DNA of 64,000 nucleotides from Sphaerisporangium album (GTDB taxonomy: Bacteria; Actinomycetota; Actinomycetes; Streptosporangiales; Streptosporangiaceae), in assembly GCF_003323745.1 (NCBI RefSeq), contig NZ_QOIL01000006.1:395627-459626 (forward strand), written 5' to 3'. Positions 8,601 through 17,868 of the stretch are shown in pieces. The notes under the pieces were generated by a model. The model saw only the letters and a program-made list of their open reading frames with translations. It ran no database searches and was not told the origin of the DNA. Both the position numbers and the translations under genes were made by a program. The stretch's first letter is position 1; each line of letters begins with the position of its first letter.

Positions 8601-10052
8601 ATGAGGGAACTTCCGACGGCGGTCGCGACGGTCATGGACCGGTCCGGCGAGCCCAACCCCTACCTCCTGGGCGTGTACGCGCCCGTGCACGAGGAGGTCA
8701 CCGCCGAGGACCTGACCGTCATCGGCGAGATCCCCCGCGACCTCAACGGCGTGTACCTGCGCAACGGGCCCAACGCGCGCTACCCGATGCGGGGCCGCTA
8801 CCACTGGTTCGACGGCGACGGCATGGTGCACGCCATGCACTTCGAGAACGGCCGGGCGCGCTACCGCAACCGGTACGTCCGCACCCGCGCCTTCGAGGCC
8901 GAGTCCGCCGAGGGCAGGTCCCTCTGGACGGGTGTCATGGAGGACACCAAGGACAACCCCTTCGGCAACGGCCACGGGCTCAACCTGAAGGACTCCGCCA
9001 ACACCGACCTGATCTTCCACCGCGGCAAGGTGCTCGCCACCTGGTACCTGTGCGGCTCGCCGTACGCCCTGGACCCGCTGTCGCTGGAGACCATCGGGGC
9101 CGAGACCTTCCTCGACACGCTGACCGGCGACTTCATGGCCCACCCCAAGGCGGACGCGCGCACGGGCGAGCTGTTCTGGTTCGACTACGGGCCGCGCCCG
9201 CCGTACCTGCGCTACGGCGTCGTGGGCGCGAGCGGCGCGGTGGAGCACCTCGTCGAGCTGGACCTGCCCGGGGCGCGGCTGCCGCACGACCTGGCGATCA
9301 CAGAGAACCACGCCGTGCTGATGGACCTGCCGCTGTTCCAGGACCTCGACGCGGCCCGCCAGGGGCGGTACAAGCTCACCTTCGACCGGGGGCTGCCCTC
9401 GCGCTTCGGGGTGATCCCGCGCCGGGGGCTCGCCGGTGACATCCGCTGGTTCGAGGCCAAGCCCTGCTACATCTACCACGTGGTCAACGCCTGGGAGTCC
9501 GGGGACGAGATCACGATGGACGTGTGCCGGGTGGCGCGCCCGGCGCCGAACGGCGCGGGCACCCCGCTGTCGCGCATGCTGTCGTACCTCAAGCTGGACG
9601 CGCGCATGTACCGCTACCGGTTCGACCTGCGAACCGGGAGGACGTCCGAGGGCTACCTGGACGAGGAGCAGAACACGGAGTTCCCGTCCATCGACGCCCG
9701 CCTGACCGGCTACGCCACGCGATACGCGTACAACGTGTCCGTGAAGGAGGCGGAGACCAACCTCTTCGACGGCCTGATCCGCTACGACAACGTCACCGGC
9801 GAGCGGCAGCGGTACCGCTTCGGCGAGCACCGCTACGGCAGCGAGGCGCCGTTCGCGCCCCGCGACGGCGCGACCGGCGAGGACGACGGCTACCTCGTCA
9901 CCTTCGTCACCGACGAGCGCGAGGGCACCTCCGAGGTGCAGATCCTGTCCGCCGCCGACCTCGCCGCCGGGCCACTGGCCCGCGTCCTGCTCCCCACGCG
10001 CGTCCCGCTCGGCTTCCACGCCACCTGGGTCCGCGCGGACCAGCTCCGGTGA
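8601..10052 (+). CDS. Carotenoid cleavage oxygenase (RPE65/lignostilbene dioxygenase family)
   Basis: The 483-residue product is a full-length member of the iron(II) seven-bladed propeller family that cleaves conjugated double bonds in carotenoids, apocarotenoids or stilbenes. The four iron-binding histidines are visible: His181 (FMAHPK), His229 (PHDLAITEN), His293 (YHVVNAWE) and His473 (GFHATW). The N-terminal GVYLRNGPN and WFDGDGMVHA motifs are typical. No carotenoid synthesis genes are in the window, so the substrate could equally be a lignin-derived stilbene. The neighbouring HxlR regulator, shared promoter gap and acyl-CoA ligase suggest an aromatic-type catabolic role, which is inference. 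Confidence 0.93.
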   Translation: MRELPTAVATVMDRSGEPNPYLLGVYAPVHEEVTAEDLTVIGEIPRDLNGVYLRNGPNARYPMRGRYHWFDGDGMVHAMHFENGRARYRNRYVRTRAFEAESAEGRSLWTGVMEDTKDNPFGNGHGLNLKDSANTDLIFHRGKVLATWYLCGSPYALDPLSLETIGAETFLDTLTGDFMAHPKADARTGELFWFDYGPRPPYLRYGVVGASGAVEHLVELDLPGARLPHDLAITENHAVLMDLPLFQDLDAARQGRYKLTFDRGLPSRFGVIPRRGLAGDIRWFEAKPCYIYHVVNAWESGDEITMDVCRVARPAPNGAGTPLSRMLSYLKLDARMYRYRFDLRTGRTSEGYLDEEQNTEFPSIDARLTGYATRYAYNVSVKEAETNLFDGLIRYDNVTGERQRYRFGEHRYGSEAPFAPRDGATGEDDGYLVTFVTDEREGTSEVQILSAADLAAGPLARVLLPTRVPLGFHATWVRADQLR

Positions 10053-10209
10053 AACGACGCGGAAAGGGCTCTCAGGGACGGATCCGGGCACGCACTGGTG
10101 AGGAGCGTCGCTTATGGGGTTGACTATGCGTCGGGCATGCACGGGGACGGCGAGGGCATGCCACACGGGGCACGACGCCTCCCCGGGCGTAGGGCAGGTG
10201 TGTTGAAGA

Positions 10210-11160
10210 ATGAGGCTCAGCGTCTCCCTCGGGCTGTGGCAGGACCGGCCGGCGGACGAGGCGGTGCGGACCGCGCAGATCGCGGACGAACAGGGCTATT
10301 CCGAGGTGTGGGTCGGCGAGATGGCGACGTACGACGCGTTCGCGCTCGCGACGGCCATCGGCATGCGGACGCGTCGCATCGGGCTGACCGTGGGGCCGCT
10401 GGCGGTCACCGTCCGCGACCCGATGATGATCGCGATGGGCGCCGCCTCGGTGGCCGGGCTCACCGGCAGGCCGGTGGACGTCGCACTCGGCACCTCCAGC
10501 CCGGTGGTGGTCGAGGAGTGGCACGGGCGCTCCCGCGCGGGGGCGGCCACGGCGCTGCGCGAGGCGGTCATGGCGCTGCGGCCCCTGCTCGACGGGGAGA
10601 AGTCCGACTTTTCCGGTACGCGGGTCTCCAGTAAGGGGTACCGCCTGCGGCTGCCCGCGCCCCGCTCCAAGCTGAGCGTCGCGGCGTTCGGCCCCGCCGC
10701 GGTGGGCGCCGCCGCGCTCGCCGACCGCATGGTGCTGAACCTCCTCACCCCCGCCTCCGCCGCGCGGCTCATCACCGACCTGCGGCTGATCTCCCCGACG
10801 ACGCGGGTCGCCGCCTGGGTGGTCGCCGCCGTGGACCCGGACGCCTCCGCCGTCGAGCAGATCCGGCGCGGGACGCTCCCCTACCTCGCCGCGCCGGGGT
10901 ACGGGGAGATGTTCGCGGAGTGCGGCTTCGGCGATCTCGTCGCCTACGCCCGCACCCGGCCGCATCCGCGCGACCTGCTGGCCGAGATCCCGGACGGCCT
11001 GCTCGAATCGATCGCGCTCATCGGCGACTCGGTCGAGATCATGGACCGCCTCGACGCCTACGCGGAGGCGGGCGTGGACGAGGTGGCCCTCGTGCCGGTC
11101 AGCAGCGACGGCGACCCGTACGGCGAGGCAACGCTCAAGGCCCTCGCCGACCGGCCGTGA
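10210..11160 (+). CDS. LLM-class F420-dependent oxidoreductase
   Basis: The 316-residue product is a luciferase-like TIM-barrel protein of the F420-dependent branch (MRLSVSLGLWQ, YSEVWVGEMATYD, RIGLTVGPLAV, ALGTSSPVVVEEWHG, C-terminal AEAGVDEVALVPVSSDGDP). Such enzymes use the deazaflavin F420, which actinomycetes make. The substrate is unknown. It stands alone, with a 157-bp gap before it. Confidence 0.87.
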   Translation: MRLSVSLGLWQDRPADEAVRTAQIADEQGYSEVWVGEMATYDAFALATAIGMRTRRIGLTVGPLAVTVRDPMMIAMGAASVAGLTGRPVDVALGTSSPVVVEEWHGRSRAGAATALREAVMALRPLLDGEKSDFSGTRVSSKGYRLRLPAPRSKLSVAAFGPAAVGAAALADRMVLNLLTPASAARLITDLRLISPTTRVAAWVVAAVDPDASAVEQIRRGTLPYLAAPGYGEMFAECGFGDLVAYARTRPHPRDLLAEIPDGLLESIALIGDSVEIMDRLDAYAEAGVDEVALVPVSSDGDPYGEATLKALADRP

Positions 11161-11294
11161 CGGCCTTTCCCCTGAGGTTCCCACCTCGTGACCTCGGGTG
11201 CGGGCGGAACTCCCGCCGGAGGGCCGCTCGTTGAGCTGAGGACGCAGAATGGCGGTGGGGACCTCCCCCGCTCGGCGAAGAGAAAGGCCCGGCC

Positions 11295-11486
11295 ATGTCG
11301 CCACTCGGAAAGTACTACATAGGTGCGGCGATCGCCTCCGTGCTCGCCCTGCTGCTCGTGCCGTCCCCGATATCCTGGCTGGTCGTCCTCGCGGTCCTCG
11401 GCGGGCCGGTGGTGGCGTACTTCATGCTGGACGAGTCGCAGCGCGCCCGCCTGCGCCGCATCCGCCGCCGTCAGATCGGCGGCTGA
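11295..11486 (+). CDS. Small two-helix membrane protein of unknown function
   Basis: The 63-residue product has two hydrophobic helices (about 8-24 and 27-44) and a basic tail (ARLRRIRRRQIGG). Its ATG is preceded by AGAAAGG. The composition and positive-inside tail argue that it is real. No family is recognised. Confidence 0.6.
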   Translation: MSPLGKYYIGAAIASVLALLLVPSPISWLVVLAVLGGPVVAYFMLDESQRARLRRIRRRQIGG

Positions 11487-11555
11487 CCCCGGCTCGGATC
11501 GGCCGCTGGTGACGACGGGGGCTCCTGGCCGGTCCGCACGACGCGGCCGGCCGGG

Positions 11556-11879
11556 TCAGGCGGTGGCGACCGCGGCCGCCTGCTCCTGCACGCGCTGGGC
11601 CACCTTGCGCTCGATGAGGAACGACAGGAACGGAACGGTGCCCGCGAGCAGCACCCCGACGGTGTAGGGCCAGGACCAGCGTGCCTTCAGCCCCAGGTTG
11701 AGGGCGGACAGCAGGTACACGGCGTACACGAAGCCGTGCACGGGGCTGACGATGGCGGCGGGCGTGGCGTTGTCGAAGCCGTACTTCACTACCATGGCGG
11801 CCACGAGGGCCAGCAGCATGCAGCCGACGATATAAGCCATCACCCGGAAGGGCTTGAGCGCGGATTCCACGACGATCAT
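11556..11879 (-). CDS. DUF3817 integral membrane protein
   Basis: The 107-residue product has three predicted membrane helices and the DUF3817 signature (LKPFRVMAYIVGCMLL, SPVHGFVYAVYLLSAL, FLSFLIERKV). The family is common in actinobacteria and has no known biochemical function. It lies just downstream of the SURF1 gene in the same direction, about 96 bp away, so cotranscription is possible. Confidence 0.85.
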   Translation of the reverse strand: MIVVESALKPFRVMAYIVGCMLLALVAAMVVKYGFDNATPAAIVSPVHGFVYAVYLLSALNLGLKARWSWPYTVGVLLAGTVPFLSFLIERKVAQRVQEQAAAVATA

Positions 11880-11975
11880 TACCTCGCTAGCTGAACGGTT
11901 CCCACACGATATCCCGCCCCACCCCCGGTCCCGGCCCGGGGACGGCCGTGGCGGGTCGTCAGGGCCGGGGGCTCG

Positions 11976-12875
11976 TCAGGCCTGGGGGGTCGCGTCCAGC
12001 ACCGGGGCGGCGGGGGATTCGTCCTCGGTCTCGCGGTCCGCGCGCACCGCGTCGCGGACGAAGTGGAACCACATGAAGACGGCGAACGCGGCGAAGATCC
12101 ACCACTGGGCCGCGTAGGCGAGGTTCCGCCAGGTGAAGCCCCCGGAGACCATCGGCCCCGGCACGTCCACCAGCCGCACCGCCTGCCCCCGCGCGCTCGC
12201 ACTCGGCGGTGTCCCGCTTCGGACGGCGCCGTTGCCGGCGGCCCCGTTCTGTGCCCGCGCGGTCGCGTCCTGGGCGGTCCCGGTGGGGATCACCTGTTCG
12301 GTGGCGACCACGAAGCCGTCCTGGAGGCGGACGCCGCTCCACACGTTGATCAGCTCGGCCGTCGAGACCGTGGCCACCTGGCCCTGTGGCAGGGGCGCGG
12401 TGCGGCGCTTGGCGAAGTCGCTCGGCTCGGAGGGCTGGACGCGCCCGGCCACCCGTACCGTCCCCTGGGGGACGGCCACCGCCGGGTCCGTGGCCGAGGC
12501 GACCCAGCCGCGCACGATCGGCACCAGACGGCCGTCGGCGAGCCTCAGCGGGGTGAGCAGCCAGTAGCCGGCGTTCCGGTCCGCCCCGCCGCCCGTCTCC
12601 ACGGTCGGCGCGCGCTCGGCCACCAGCAACTGCCGGGAGGCGTCGAACGTCCCCTCGGCCGTCACCCGCCGGCTCAGCGCCTCCGCCGGGACGCGCCTGT
12701 CCGCCTGGACGAGCGTGGACAGCGCCACGGGCGCCGGATCGCCGACCGCGTGGGGACGGCCGGACTCCTCGAAGACGCCGAGCTGCCATCGCCCGAGGAG
12801 GGTGAAGGAGATCAACACCCCGATCGTCACCAGGTGGAGTCCCACGAGGCGAGGCGAGAACAGCGTCCGAAGCAT
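11976..12875 (-). CDS. SURF1-family cytochrome c oxidase assembly protein
   Basis: The product (299 residues from the chosen ATG) has the SURF1 layout: an N-terminal membrane helix (GLHLVTIGVLISFTLLGRWQ), a periplasmic domain with RRVTAEGTF, VPIVRGWV and WSGVRLQDGFVV, and a C-terminal helix (WWIFAAFAVFMWFHFVRDAVR). SURF1 assists haem insertion into cytochrome c oxidase. The open frame extends 35 codons upstream from a GTG, but MLRTLFSPRLVGLH at 12875 is the usual family start. Confidence 0.87.
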   Translation of the reverse strand: MLRTLFSPRLVGLHLVTIGVLISFTLLGRWQLGVFEESGRPHAVGDPAPVALSTLVQADRRVPAEALSRRVTAEGTFDASRQLLVAERAPTVETGGGADRNAGYWLLTPLRLADGRLVPIVRGWVASATDPAVAVPQGTVRVAGRVQPSEPSDFAKRRTAPLPQGQVATVSTAELINVWSGVRLQDGFVVATEQVIPTGTAQDATARAQNGAAGNGAVRSGTPPSASARGQAVRLVDVPGPMVSGGFTWRNLAYAAQWWIFAAFAVFMWFHFVRDAVRADRETEDESPAAPVLDATPQA

Positions 12876-13207
12876 AGGCCCACGGTATCCGCCCCACTCC
12901 ATGGTCCGGTTCCCGGCACGTCCCTGCCGATCCCCCGATCGCATGCCCCGGACCATGAGATCATCATGAGGCCGCCTCACCTCCAGCGGGCGTGCGGAAC
13001 GGGGGACGACCCAGGCGACGGCGCCTGGGAGGCATGGACGACCTCGGTGTGACTCCCGGCCTGACCCCGCAGGTCGGAGGGCGACGAGGGCCGTACGTCC
13101 GGTTGGCTCGGTCCAACCCGGATATGTCGATGACGCCGAGTATCGGACCTACGCCTAACTGGCATAAACGGCGTCAACGGGCGCGCGGGGTGGCTAAAGT
13201 CGTGCCC

Positions 13208-13378
13208 ATGTCCGAACCTCAGATTGATCCTGCGGGGAACACCCAGCAGTTCAAGGCCTTCGCCCAGCGCCAGGAGCCGGAGGCGGCCGCGCCGCAGCGG
13301 TCCTACCTCGTGCCCGCCATCGCGGCCGTCGCCGCCGTGATCGTCGTCGCCGTGGTCGTCTTCCTGGTCGTCCGCTAA
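13208..13378 (+). CDS. Small single-span membrane protein
   Basis: The 56-residue product has a polar N-terminus (MSEPQIDPAGNTQQFKAFAQ) and one C-terminal membrane helix of alternating Ala/Val/Ile residues (about 36-54). The frame is open further upstream, but the ATG at 13208 gives a sensible short tail-anchored protein. There is no strong ribosome-binding site; TAAAGT at 13194 could be a -10 box close to the start. Function unknown. Confidence 0.5.
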   Translation: MSEPQIDPAGNTQQFKAFAQRQEPEAAAPQRSYLVPAIAAVAAVIVVAVVVFLVVR

Positions 13379-13513
13379 CCAGTCCAACACGCTCAAGGAT
13401 GCCAGCGCCGCCGGAACAGCCCGTCGGCGCTATGTCCCATGCCCGAGAGCACCTGAAGCCGCCCCCGACCGTGGATGCGCACCGCCACGGGAGCGCACAC
13501 CATACCCCGTGGA

Positions 13514-13544
13514 CGGCCCGCCCCGCAGGTGGGGGGACGGGCCG
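13514..13544 (-). terminator. Probable terminator of the gamma-glutamyltransferase gene
   Basis: Arms at 13514-13524 and 13531-13544 can pair with a short bulge. The structure lies about 37 nt past the stop of the minus-strand gene. Its imperfect stem makes this a tentative call. Confidence 0.4.
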
Positions 13545-13580
13545 CCTCGTCGAGTGGTGGGGGGACTGAGTGGTGGGAGA

Positions 13581-15437
13581 CTACGGGCGAGGCGAGACCA
13601 CCAGGGCGCTGCCGCCGCCGCGGCGGGTGCGTTCGGCCACCGCCTGGATCTTGCCGTGGGGAAGGAACTCAAGGCCGGTGGCCGCGCCGATCTCGCCGAC
13701 CGGGGGGCCGGGGGCGACCGTCAAGGTGTGGCCCTTGGCCGTCAGCTCGGGGCCGTAGCGGTCGAGGAACGCCTGCTCGACCTGGGTGGCCGCCGTGTTG
13801 CGCTGGCTCGCCCGCGGAGCGAAGAGGGCGTCGGGCAGGGACATGCCGAACTCGTACCGGTTGACGAGGATCTGCAGCACCGTCGTGATGATCGTCGCCC
13901 CGCCCGGCGAGCCGACCGCGAGCAGCGGCCTGCCGTTCTTGAGGATGATCGTCGGGGCCATGGAGGAGCGGGGACGCTTGCCCGGGGCGGGGAGGTTCGG
14001 GTCGCCGGGAGCCGGGCCGAAGGAGAAGTCGGTCAGCTCGTTGTTCAGCAGGAAGCCGCGCCCGGGGACCACGATGCCGCTGCCGCCGGTCTGCTCGATC
14101 GTGATGTTGTACGCCGCGACGTTGCCCCAGCGGTCGGCGACGACCAGGTGGGTGGTCTCCGGCCCCTCGGGCTTCTCGTCGGCCTGGTCGGCCTTGGCGG
14201 CGTCACCGGGGGTGGCCTGCGGCGTGATCGAGTTCCCCTCGAACTGGCAGCCGGTGTAGGACCCGTCAGGCTGGCCCGCCGACGCCGGGTGCGGCATCGC
14301 GAAGTCGCCGATCAGGCAGGCCCGCTCCTTGGCGAAGCCGTCCGACAGCAGCTCCTTCAGCGGCACGTTGACGTAGCCGGGGTCTCCGACGAACACGTTG
14401 CGGTCGGCGAAGGCGAGGCGCGAGGCCTCCAGGTATTCGTGGAGGCCGACCTTCGGCAGCGCTTCCAGGATGTTAAGCGCCTCGCCGACGGTGGACCCGC
14501 CGGAGGACGGCGGCGCCATGCCGTAGACCTCCATGCCGTTGTAGACGACCTTGCTGGGCTCGCGCTCCAGCGCGCGGTAGGCCCGCAGGTCGGAGGTCTG
14601 CATCAGGCCGGGTCGCACGACGCGGGTGGAGCCCGGCCGGACCGGGGGCGCCTTGACGGTGGCCACGAGCTCGTCGCCGAGCCTGCCCTCGTACAGCCAC
14701 TCGCCGCCGCGACGGCCGAGCTCGCGGTAGGTGGCGGCGAGGTCGGGGTTGCGGAAGGTGGACCCGACGGGCGGCGGCGCGCCGTTCGGGAGGTAGAGCG
14801 CGGCGGTGGAGGTGAAGTCGGCGAAGCGGGCGGCGTTCTGGGCGGTCTGGTCGTAGAAGGTCTGGTCGACCGTGAAGCCGTTGGCCGCGACGTCGGCGGC
14901 CGGCTTGAGCGCCTCCTTGAGGGAGATCGTGCCGTAGCGGCGCAGGGCGAGCTCCCACTGGGCCACGCTGCCGGGCACGCCGACCGAGAGCCCGCTGGTC
15001 ACCGCGTCGGCGAACGGGATCGGGGCGCCGTTCTCCTGGAAGGAGGTCTCGGTCATCGCCTGGGGGGCCTTCTCACGGCCGTCGATGGTGGAGACCCTGT
15101 GGCGCCGGGCGTCGTAGTAGACGAGGAAGCCGCCCCCGGCCAGGCCCGCCGAGTAGGGCTCGGTCACGCCCAGCGTGGCGGCTCCGGCCACGGCGGCGTC
15201 CATGGCGTTGCCGCCCTGCCTGAGGATGGAGAGCGCGGCCTTGCTGGCGTCGAGGTCGACGGTCGAGACCGCGCCGCCGTACCCCTCGGCGACGGGGACC
15301 TTCGCCGGGCCGCCGTGCGACAGCGTGCCGGTGGAGATCTGCGAGTCGAGCGTCGCCTGGGCGTTGCCGGGCGGCACGACAAGGGAAAGGGAGGCGGCGA
15401 CTCCCACGAAAGGCACGGCGAAGCGGCGGAACATCAT
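13581..15437 (-). CDS. ggt: Secreted gamma-glutamyltransferase
   Basis: The 618-residue precursor has a Sec signal peptide (about 1-27, cleavage after GNAQA). The N-terminal part carries AEGYGGAVSTVDLDASKAAL, QGGNAMDAAVA and GLAGGGFLVYYD. The autoprocessing site is at the Thr of PETTHLVVADRWGN (near residue 427), which becomes the catalytic nucleophile of the small subunit. GPRSSMAPTI-type and GSPGGATII motifs follow. The enzyme moves or hydrolyses gamma-glutamyl groups, for example of glutathione or poly-glutamate, outside the cell. The ATG pair at 15437/15434 is preceded by GAGGGG. The actinobacterial role is probably amino-acid scavenging. Confidence 0.93.
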   Translation of the reverse strand: MMFRRFAVPFVGVAASLSLVVPPGNAQATLDSQISTGTLSHGGPAKVPVAEGYGGAVSTVDLDASKAALSILRQGGNAMDAAVAGAATLGVTEPYSAGLAGGGFLVYYDARRHRVSTIDGREKAPQAMTETSFQENGAPIPFADAVTSGLSVGVPGSVAQWELALRRYGTISLKEALKPAADVAANGFTVDQTFYDQTAQNAARFADFTSTAALYLPNGAPPPVGSTFRNPDLAATYRELGRRGGEWLYEGRLGDELVATVKAPPVRPGSTRVVRPGLMQTSDLRAYRALEREPSKVVYNGMEVYGMAPPSSGGSTVGEALNILEALPKVGLHEYLEASRLAFADRNVFVGDPGYVNVPLKELLSDGFAKERACLIGDFAMPHPASAGQPDGSYTGCQFEGNSITPQATPGDAAKADQADEKPEGPETTHLVVADRWGNVAAYNITIEQTGGSGIVVPGRGFLLNNELTDFSFGPAPGDPNLPAPGKRPRSSMAPTIILKNGRPLLAVGSPGGATIITTVLQILVNRYEFGMSLPDALFAPRASQRNTAATQVEQAFLDRYGPELTAKGHTLTVAPGPPVGEIGAATGLEFLPHGKIQAVAERTRRGGGSALVVSPRP

Positions 15438-15801
15438 GGCAGCCCCTCATTCCTCCTAGATCGCACCAGCATTGACTCATAGCTTCACAACCGTGGTCAA
15501 TCGCGATCAATCGACTCGGTAGTCACCGCAGGCACGGCCGCGCACCCGGCCCGCCGCCACCAGAGGGGCGCGGCGCCGAGGCGCGCCCACCGGCCCCTTC
15601 CGGGTAGCCGAACGATCACTTTCGGTGAACGGAGTCTAACGCGGGCCCCCGACAGAACTTCCCGGGCCGTGCTCACGGGCTCACAGGGCTCGCCGTCGCC
15701 CAGGCATGGGCGCGCCCTTCCGGCGTACACCGATGACTGTAGGCGGCACTGCCACACGGGGACGATGCACTGGTCAGCGGGCGTGACGTACCGTTCAGGA
15801 C
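15438..15801. other. Divergent intergenic region
   Basis: This 364-bp gap holds the promoters of the minus-strand gamma-glutamyltransferase gene and the plus-strand sensor kinase gene. Near 15500-15525 there is a cluster of TCAATCG/CGATCAATCGA half-sites around an ATCGCGAT palindrome, which may bind a regulator. I see no gene or RNA in it. Confidence 0.4.
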
Positions 15802-16983
15802 GTGCGCGCGACACGTCCCCACCCGATCTCCGGCCCCCTGCTGCCCCTGTTCGTGGCCGCGGCGCAGCTCTGGGGCACGGTGTACGCGCAGAGGTTGCAG
15901 GTCGACCCGGACGACCGCTACAGCCGCGTCCCCCTCGATTTCCCCGGGTTCGCGCTTCTGTCCGTCGGCCCGATGGCCCTGATCATCCGCCACGCGCGCC
16001 CGGTGCTGGCGCTGTGGATGACGATCGCCGCGACCTGCGTCTACGTCAACGCCGGGTACTCCTACGGCCCGATCTTCATCAGCCCCATCGGCGCGGCCGT
16101 CAACGCGCTGCTGGCCGGTCACCGCCGGGCCGCCTGGGCCGCCGGGATCACGTTGTTCGGGTTCCTCATGGCGTACTCCACGTGGCTGCTCGACAAGCCG
16201 CAGAGCCTGTACCACCACGCCAGCGTGGGCGCGTTCATCATGGTCGTGCTCACCGTCGCCGAGATCTTCCGCGCCCGGGTCGAGCAGCGCGCCGAGCGCG
16301 ACCGCGTCGGCCGGGAGGAGGCGCGGCGCCAGGCCAGCGAGGAGCGCCTGACCATGGCCCAGGAGCTGCACGACGTGCTGGGCCACAGCATCTCGCTGAT
16401 CCACGTCCAGGCGTCCACGGCCCTGCACCTCATGGACGACCACCCCGAACAGGCCCGTACGGCGCTCACCACGATCAAGCAGGCGAGCAAGGACGTGCTC
16501 ACCGAGATGCGCTCATTGCTGGGCGTGCTGCGCGAGGACGCGCCGCGCACGCCGACGGCCGGTCTGGCGCAGCTCGACGAGCTGCTCGGGCGCAGCGGCC
16601 CCGTGGTCACCAAGAGGGTCACGGGCACCGTGCGGTCGCTGCCGCCGGGCGTCGACCGCGCCGCCTACCGGATCGTCCAGGAGGCGCTGACGAACGTCAC
16701 CAAGCACGCGCCCGGCGCGGGAGCGGCCGTGACGCTCATGTACGGCGCGGACGTCCTGACCATCCGGGTGGACGACACCGGCGCGACCGCGCCGAGCGTG
16801 CTGGGCGAGGAGGGCGGCGGCAACGGCATCCCGGGGATGCGCGAGCGGGCGGCCGCGCTCGGCGGCTCGCTGTACGCCGGCCCGCTTCATCCGGGTTTCC
16901 GGGTGGAGGCCCGCCTTCCGGTCCCGCCCGCCAAGACCCCCGCCCTTTCCGAGGGCGCCACCCCTTCCGAGGACCCCGAGTGA
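15802..16983 (+). CDS. NarL-type (HisKA_3) sensor histidine kinase
   Basis: The 393-residue product has an N-terminal block of four to five membrane helices (residues 10-155), a short coiled coil, the HisKA_3 phosphorylation site QELHDVLGHSISLI (His190), and a divergent HATPase domain (YRIVQEALTNVTKHA, GNGIPGMRERAAALGG). It has no large extracellular sensor domain, so it probably senses a membrane cue, as DesK-like kinases do. The start is a GTG. Its stop overlaps the response regulator start as GTGA, so both are translated together. Confidence 0.92.
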   Translation: MRATRPHPISGPLLPLFVAAAQLWGTVYAQRLQVDPDDRYSRVPLDFPGFALLSVGPMALIIRHARPVLALWMTIAATCVYVNAGYSYGPIFISPIGAAVNALLAGHRRAAWAAGITLFGFLMAYSTWLLDKPQSLYHHASVGAFIMVVLTVAEIFRARVEQRAERDRVGREEARRQASEERLTMAQELHDVLGHSISLIHVQASTALHLMDDHPEQARTALTTIKQASKDVLTEMRSLLGVLREDAPRTPTAGLAQLDELLGRSGPVVTKRVTGTVRSLPPGVDRAAYRIVQEALTNVTKHAPGAGAAVTLMYGADVLTIRVDDTGATAPSVLGEEGGGNGIPGMRERAAALGGSLYAGPLHPGFRVEARLPVPPAKTPALSEGATPSEDPE

Positions 16984-17627
16984 TCAAGGTACTGCTGGCC
17001 GACGACCAGGCCCTCGTGCGCGCGGGCTTCCGCGCCCTGCTCGACGCCCAGGACGGCATGACCGTCGTGGCCGAGGCCTCCGACGGCGCCGAGGCGGTCC
17101 GGCTGGCCGGCGAGCACCATCCGGACGTCGTCCTGATGGACATCCGCATGCCCGGCATGGACGGCCTGACCGCGACGCGGAAGATGCCCGGGACGGTGAA
17201 GGTCATCATCCTCACGACGTTCGAGCTGGACGAGTACGTCTTCGAGGCGCTGCGCGGCGGGGCCAGCGGCTTCCTGGTGAAGGACACCGAGCCGGCCGAG
17301 CTGATCCAGGCCGTGCGGGTGGTGGCGGCGGGCGAGGCGCTGCTGTCGCCCAGCGTGACCCGGCGCCTGATCGCCGAGTACGCGACCCGGGCAAAGGAGC
17401 CGCACGTCAGGGCCGGGCTGGACCAGCTCACCGAGCGCGAGCGCGAGGTGCTCAAGCTGGTCGGGGCCGGGATGACCAACGACGAGATCGCCGCCAAGCT
17501 GTTCATGGCGCCCGCCACCGCGAAGACGCACGTGAGCCGGGCCATGATGAAGCTCCGGGCCCGCGACCGCGCGCAGCTCGTCGTCATCGCCTACGAGTCC
17601 GGCCTGGTCAGGCCCGGGTGGCTTTGA
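16980..17627 (+). CDS. NarL/FixJ-family response regulator
   Basis: The 215-residue product has a receiver domain (acidic D8-D9, phospho-acceptor Asp54 in VVLMDIRMPG, Lys near 104 in FLVKDTEP) and a C-terminal LuxR helix-turn-helix (about 147-205, LTEREREVLKLVGAGMTNDE). The GTG start overlaps the kinase stop by four bases. It is the cognate partner of the upstream kinase. Receiver residues 67-73 read RKMPGTV where family members usually have a longer RxxxxxP segment, so the loop is slightly shortened. The regulon is unknown. Confidence 0.92.
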   Translation: MIKVLLADDQALVRAGFRALLDAQDGMTVVAEASDGAEAVRLAGEHHPDVVLMDIRMPGMDGLTATRKMPGTVKVIILTTFELDEYVFEALRGGASGFLVKDTEPAELIQAVRVVAAGEALLSPSVTRRLIAEYATRAKEPHVRAGLDQLTEREREVLKLVGAGMTNDEIAAKLFMAPATAKTHVSRAMMKLRARDRAQLVVIAYESGLVRPGWL

Positions 17628-17649
17628 GCTGATACGCCATGCTTGGGCC

Positions 17650-17796
17650 GTGAGACTCGACGACATCGCGATCCCCGCCTCCCCGGCCGCCCGCATGGCG
17701 CACGAGGTGGCCGCCGCCTACTGCTCGTATCGCGGCCAACCCCCTGGACGCCCCCGGCCCCGCGTGACGACGGCCGCGGCCACGACGCCGGGTTAG
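17650..17796 (+). pseudogene. Remnant of an HD-domain (cyanamide hydratase-like) gene
   Basis: From the GTG at 17650 the first 26 codons read VRLDDIAIPASPAARMAHEV then AAAYCS. This resembles the N-terminus of actinobacterial HD-domain hydrolases of the cyanamide-hydratase type, which continue with SPALLNHSVR. Here the match ends at once and the frame closes after 48 codons. No later part of the gene is visible before the next unit. I read it as a decayed, truncated copy; the family match is from memory and short. Confidence 0.4.
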
Positions 17797-17823
17797 CGAA
17801 CTGTCACTGGCCGTCATCGGTTG

Positions 17824-17847
17824 ATTCCATTACGTTCCGTAAGGAAT
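17824..17847. promoter_or_regulatory. Dyad-symmetric putative operator upstream of the TauE-cupredoxin unit
   Basis: A perfect inverted repeat TTACG-TTC-CGTAA (17830-17842) is nested in an outer pair ATTCC (17824) and GGAAT (17843). It lies about 25 nt before the leader peptide start and close to a probable promoter, where a repressor could act. It is not a recognisable CsoR or CueR site. Confidence 0.4.
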
Positions 17848-17868
17848 GTTCTACGGAGGAGGATCCCG

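Noticed and set aside
13509..15482. 657-residue open frame on the plus strand
   Set aside because: It lies opposite the gamma-glutamyltransferase gene, whose signal peptide and catalytic motifs are clear. The composition is that of an antisense shadow.
17824..17847. CsoR or CueR copper operator upstream of the cupredoxin fusion
   Set aside because: The dyad has no GGGG/CCCC core or CueR-type spacing, so only a generic operator is called.
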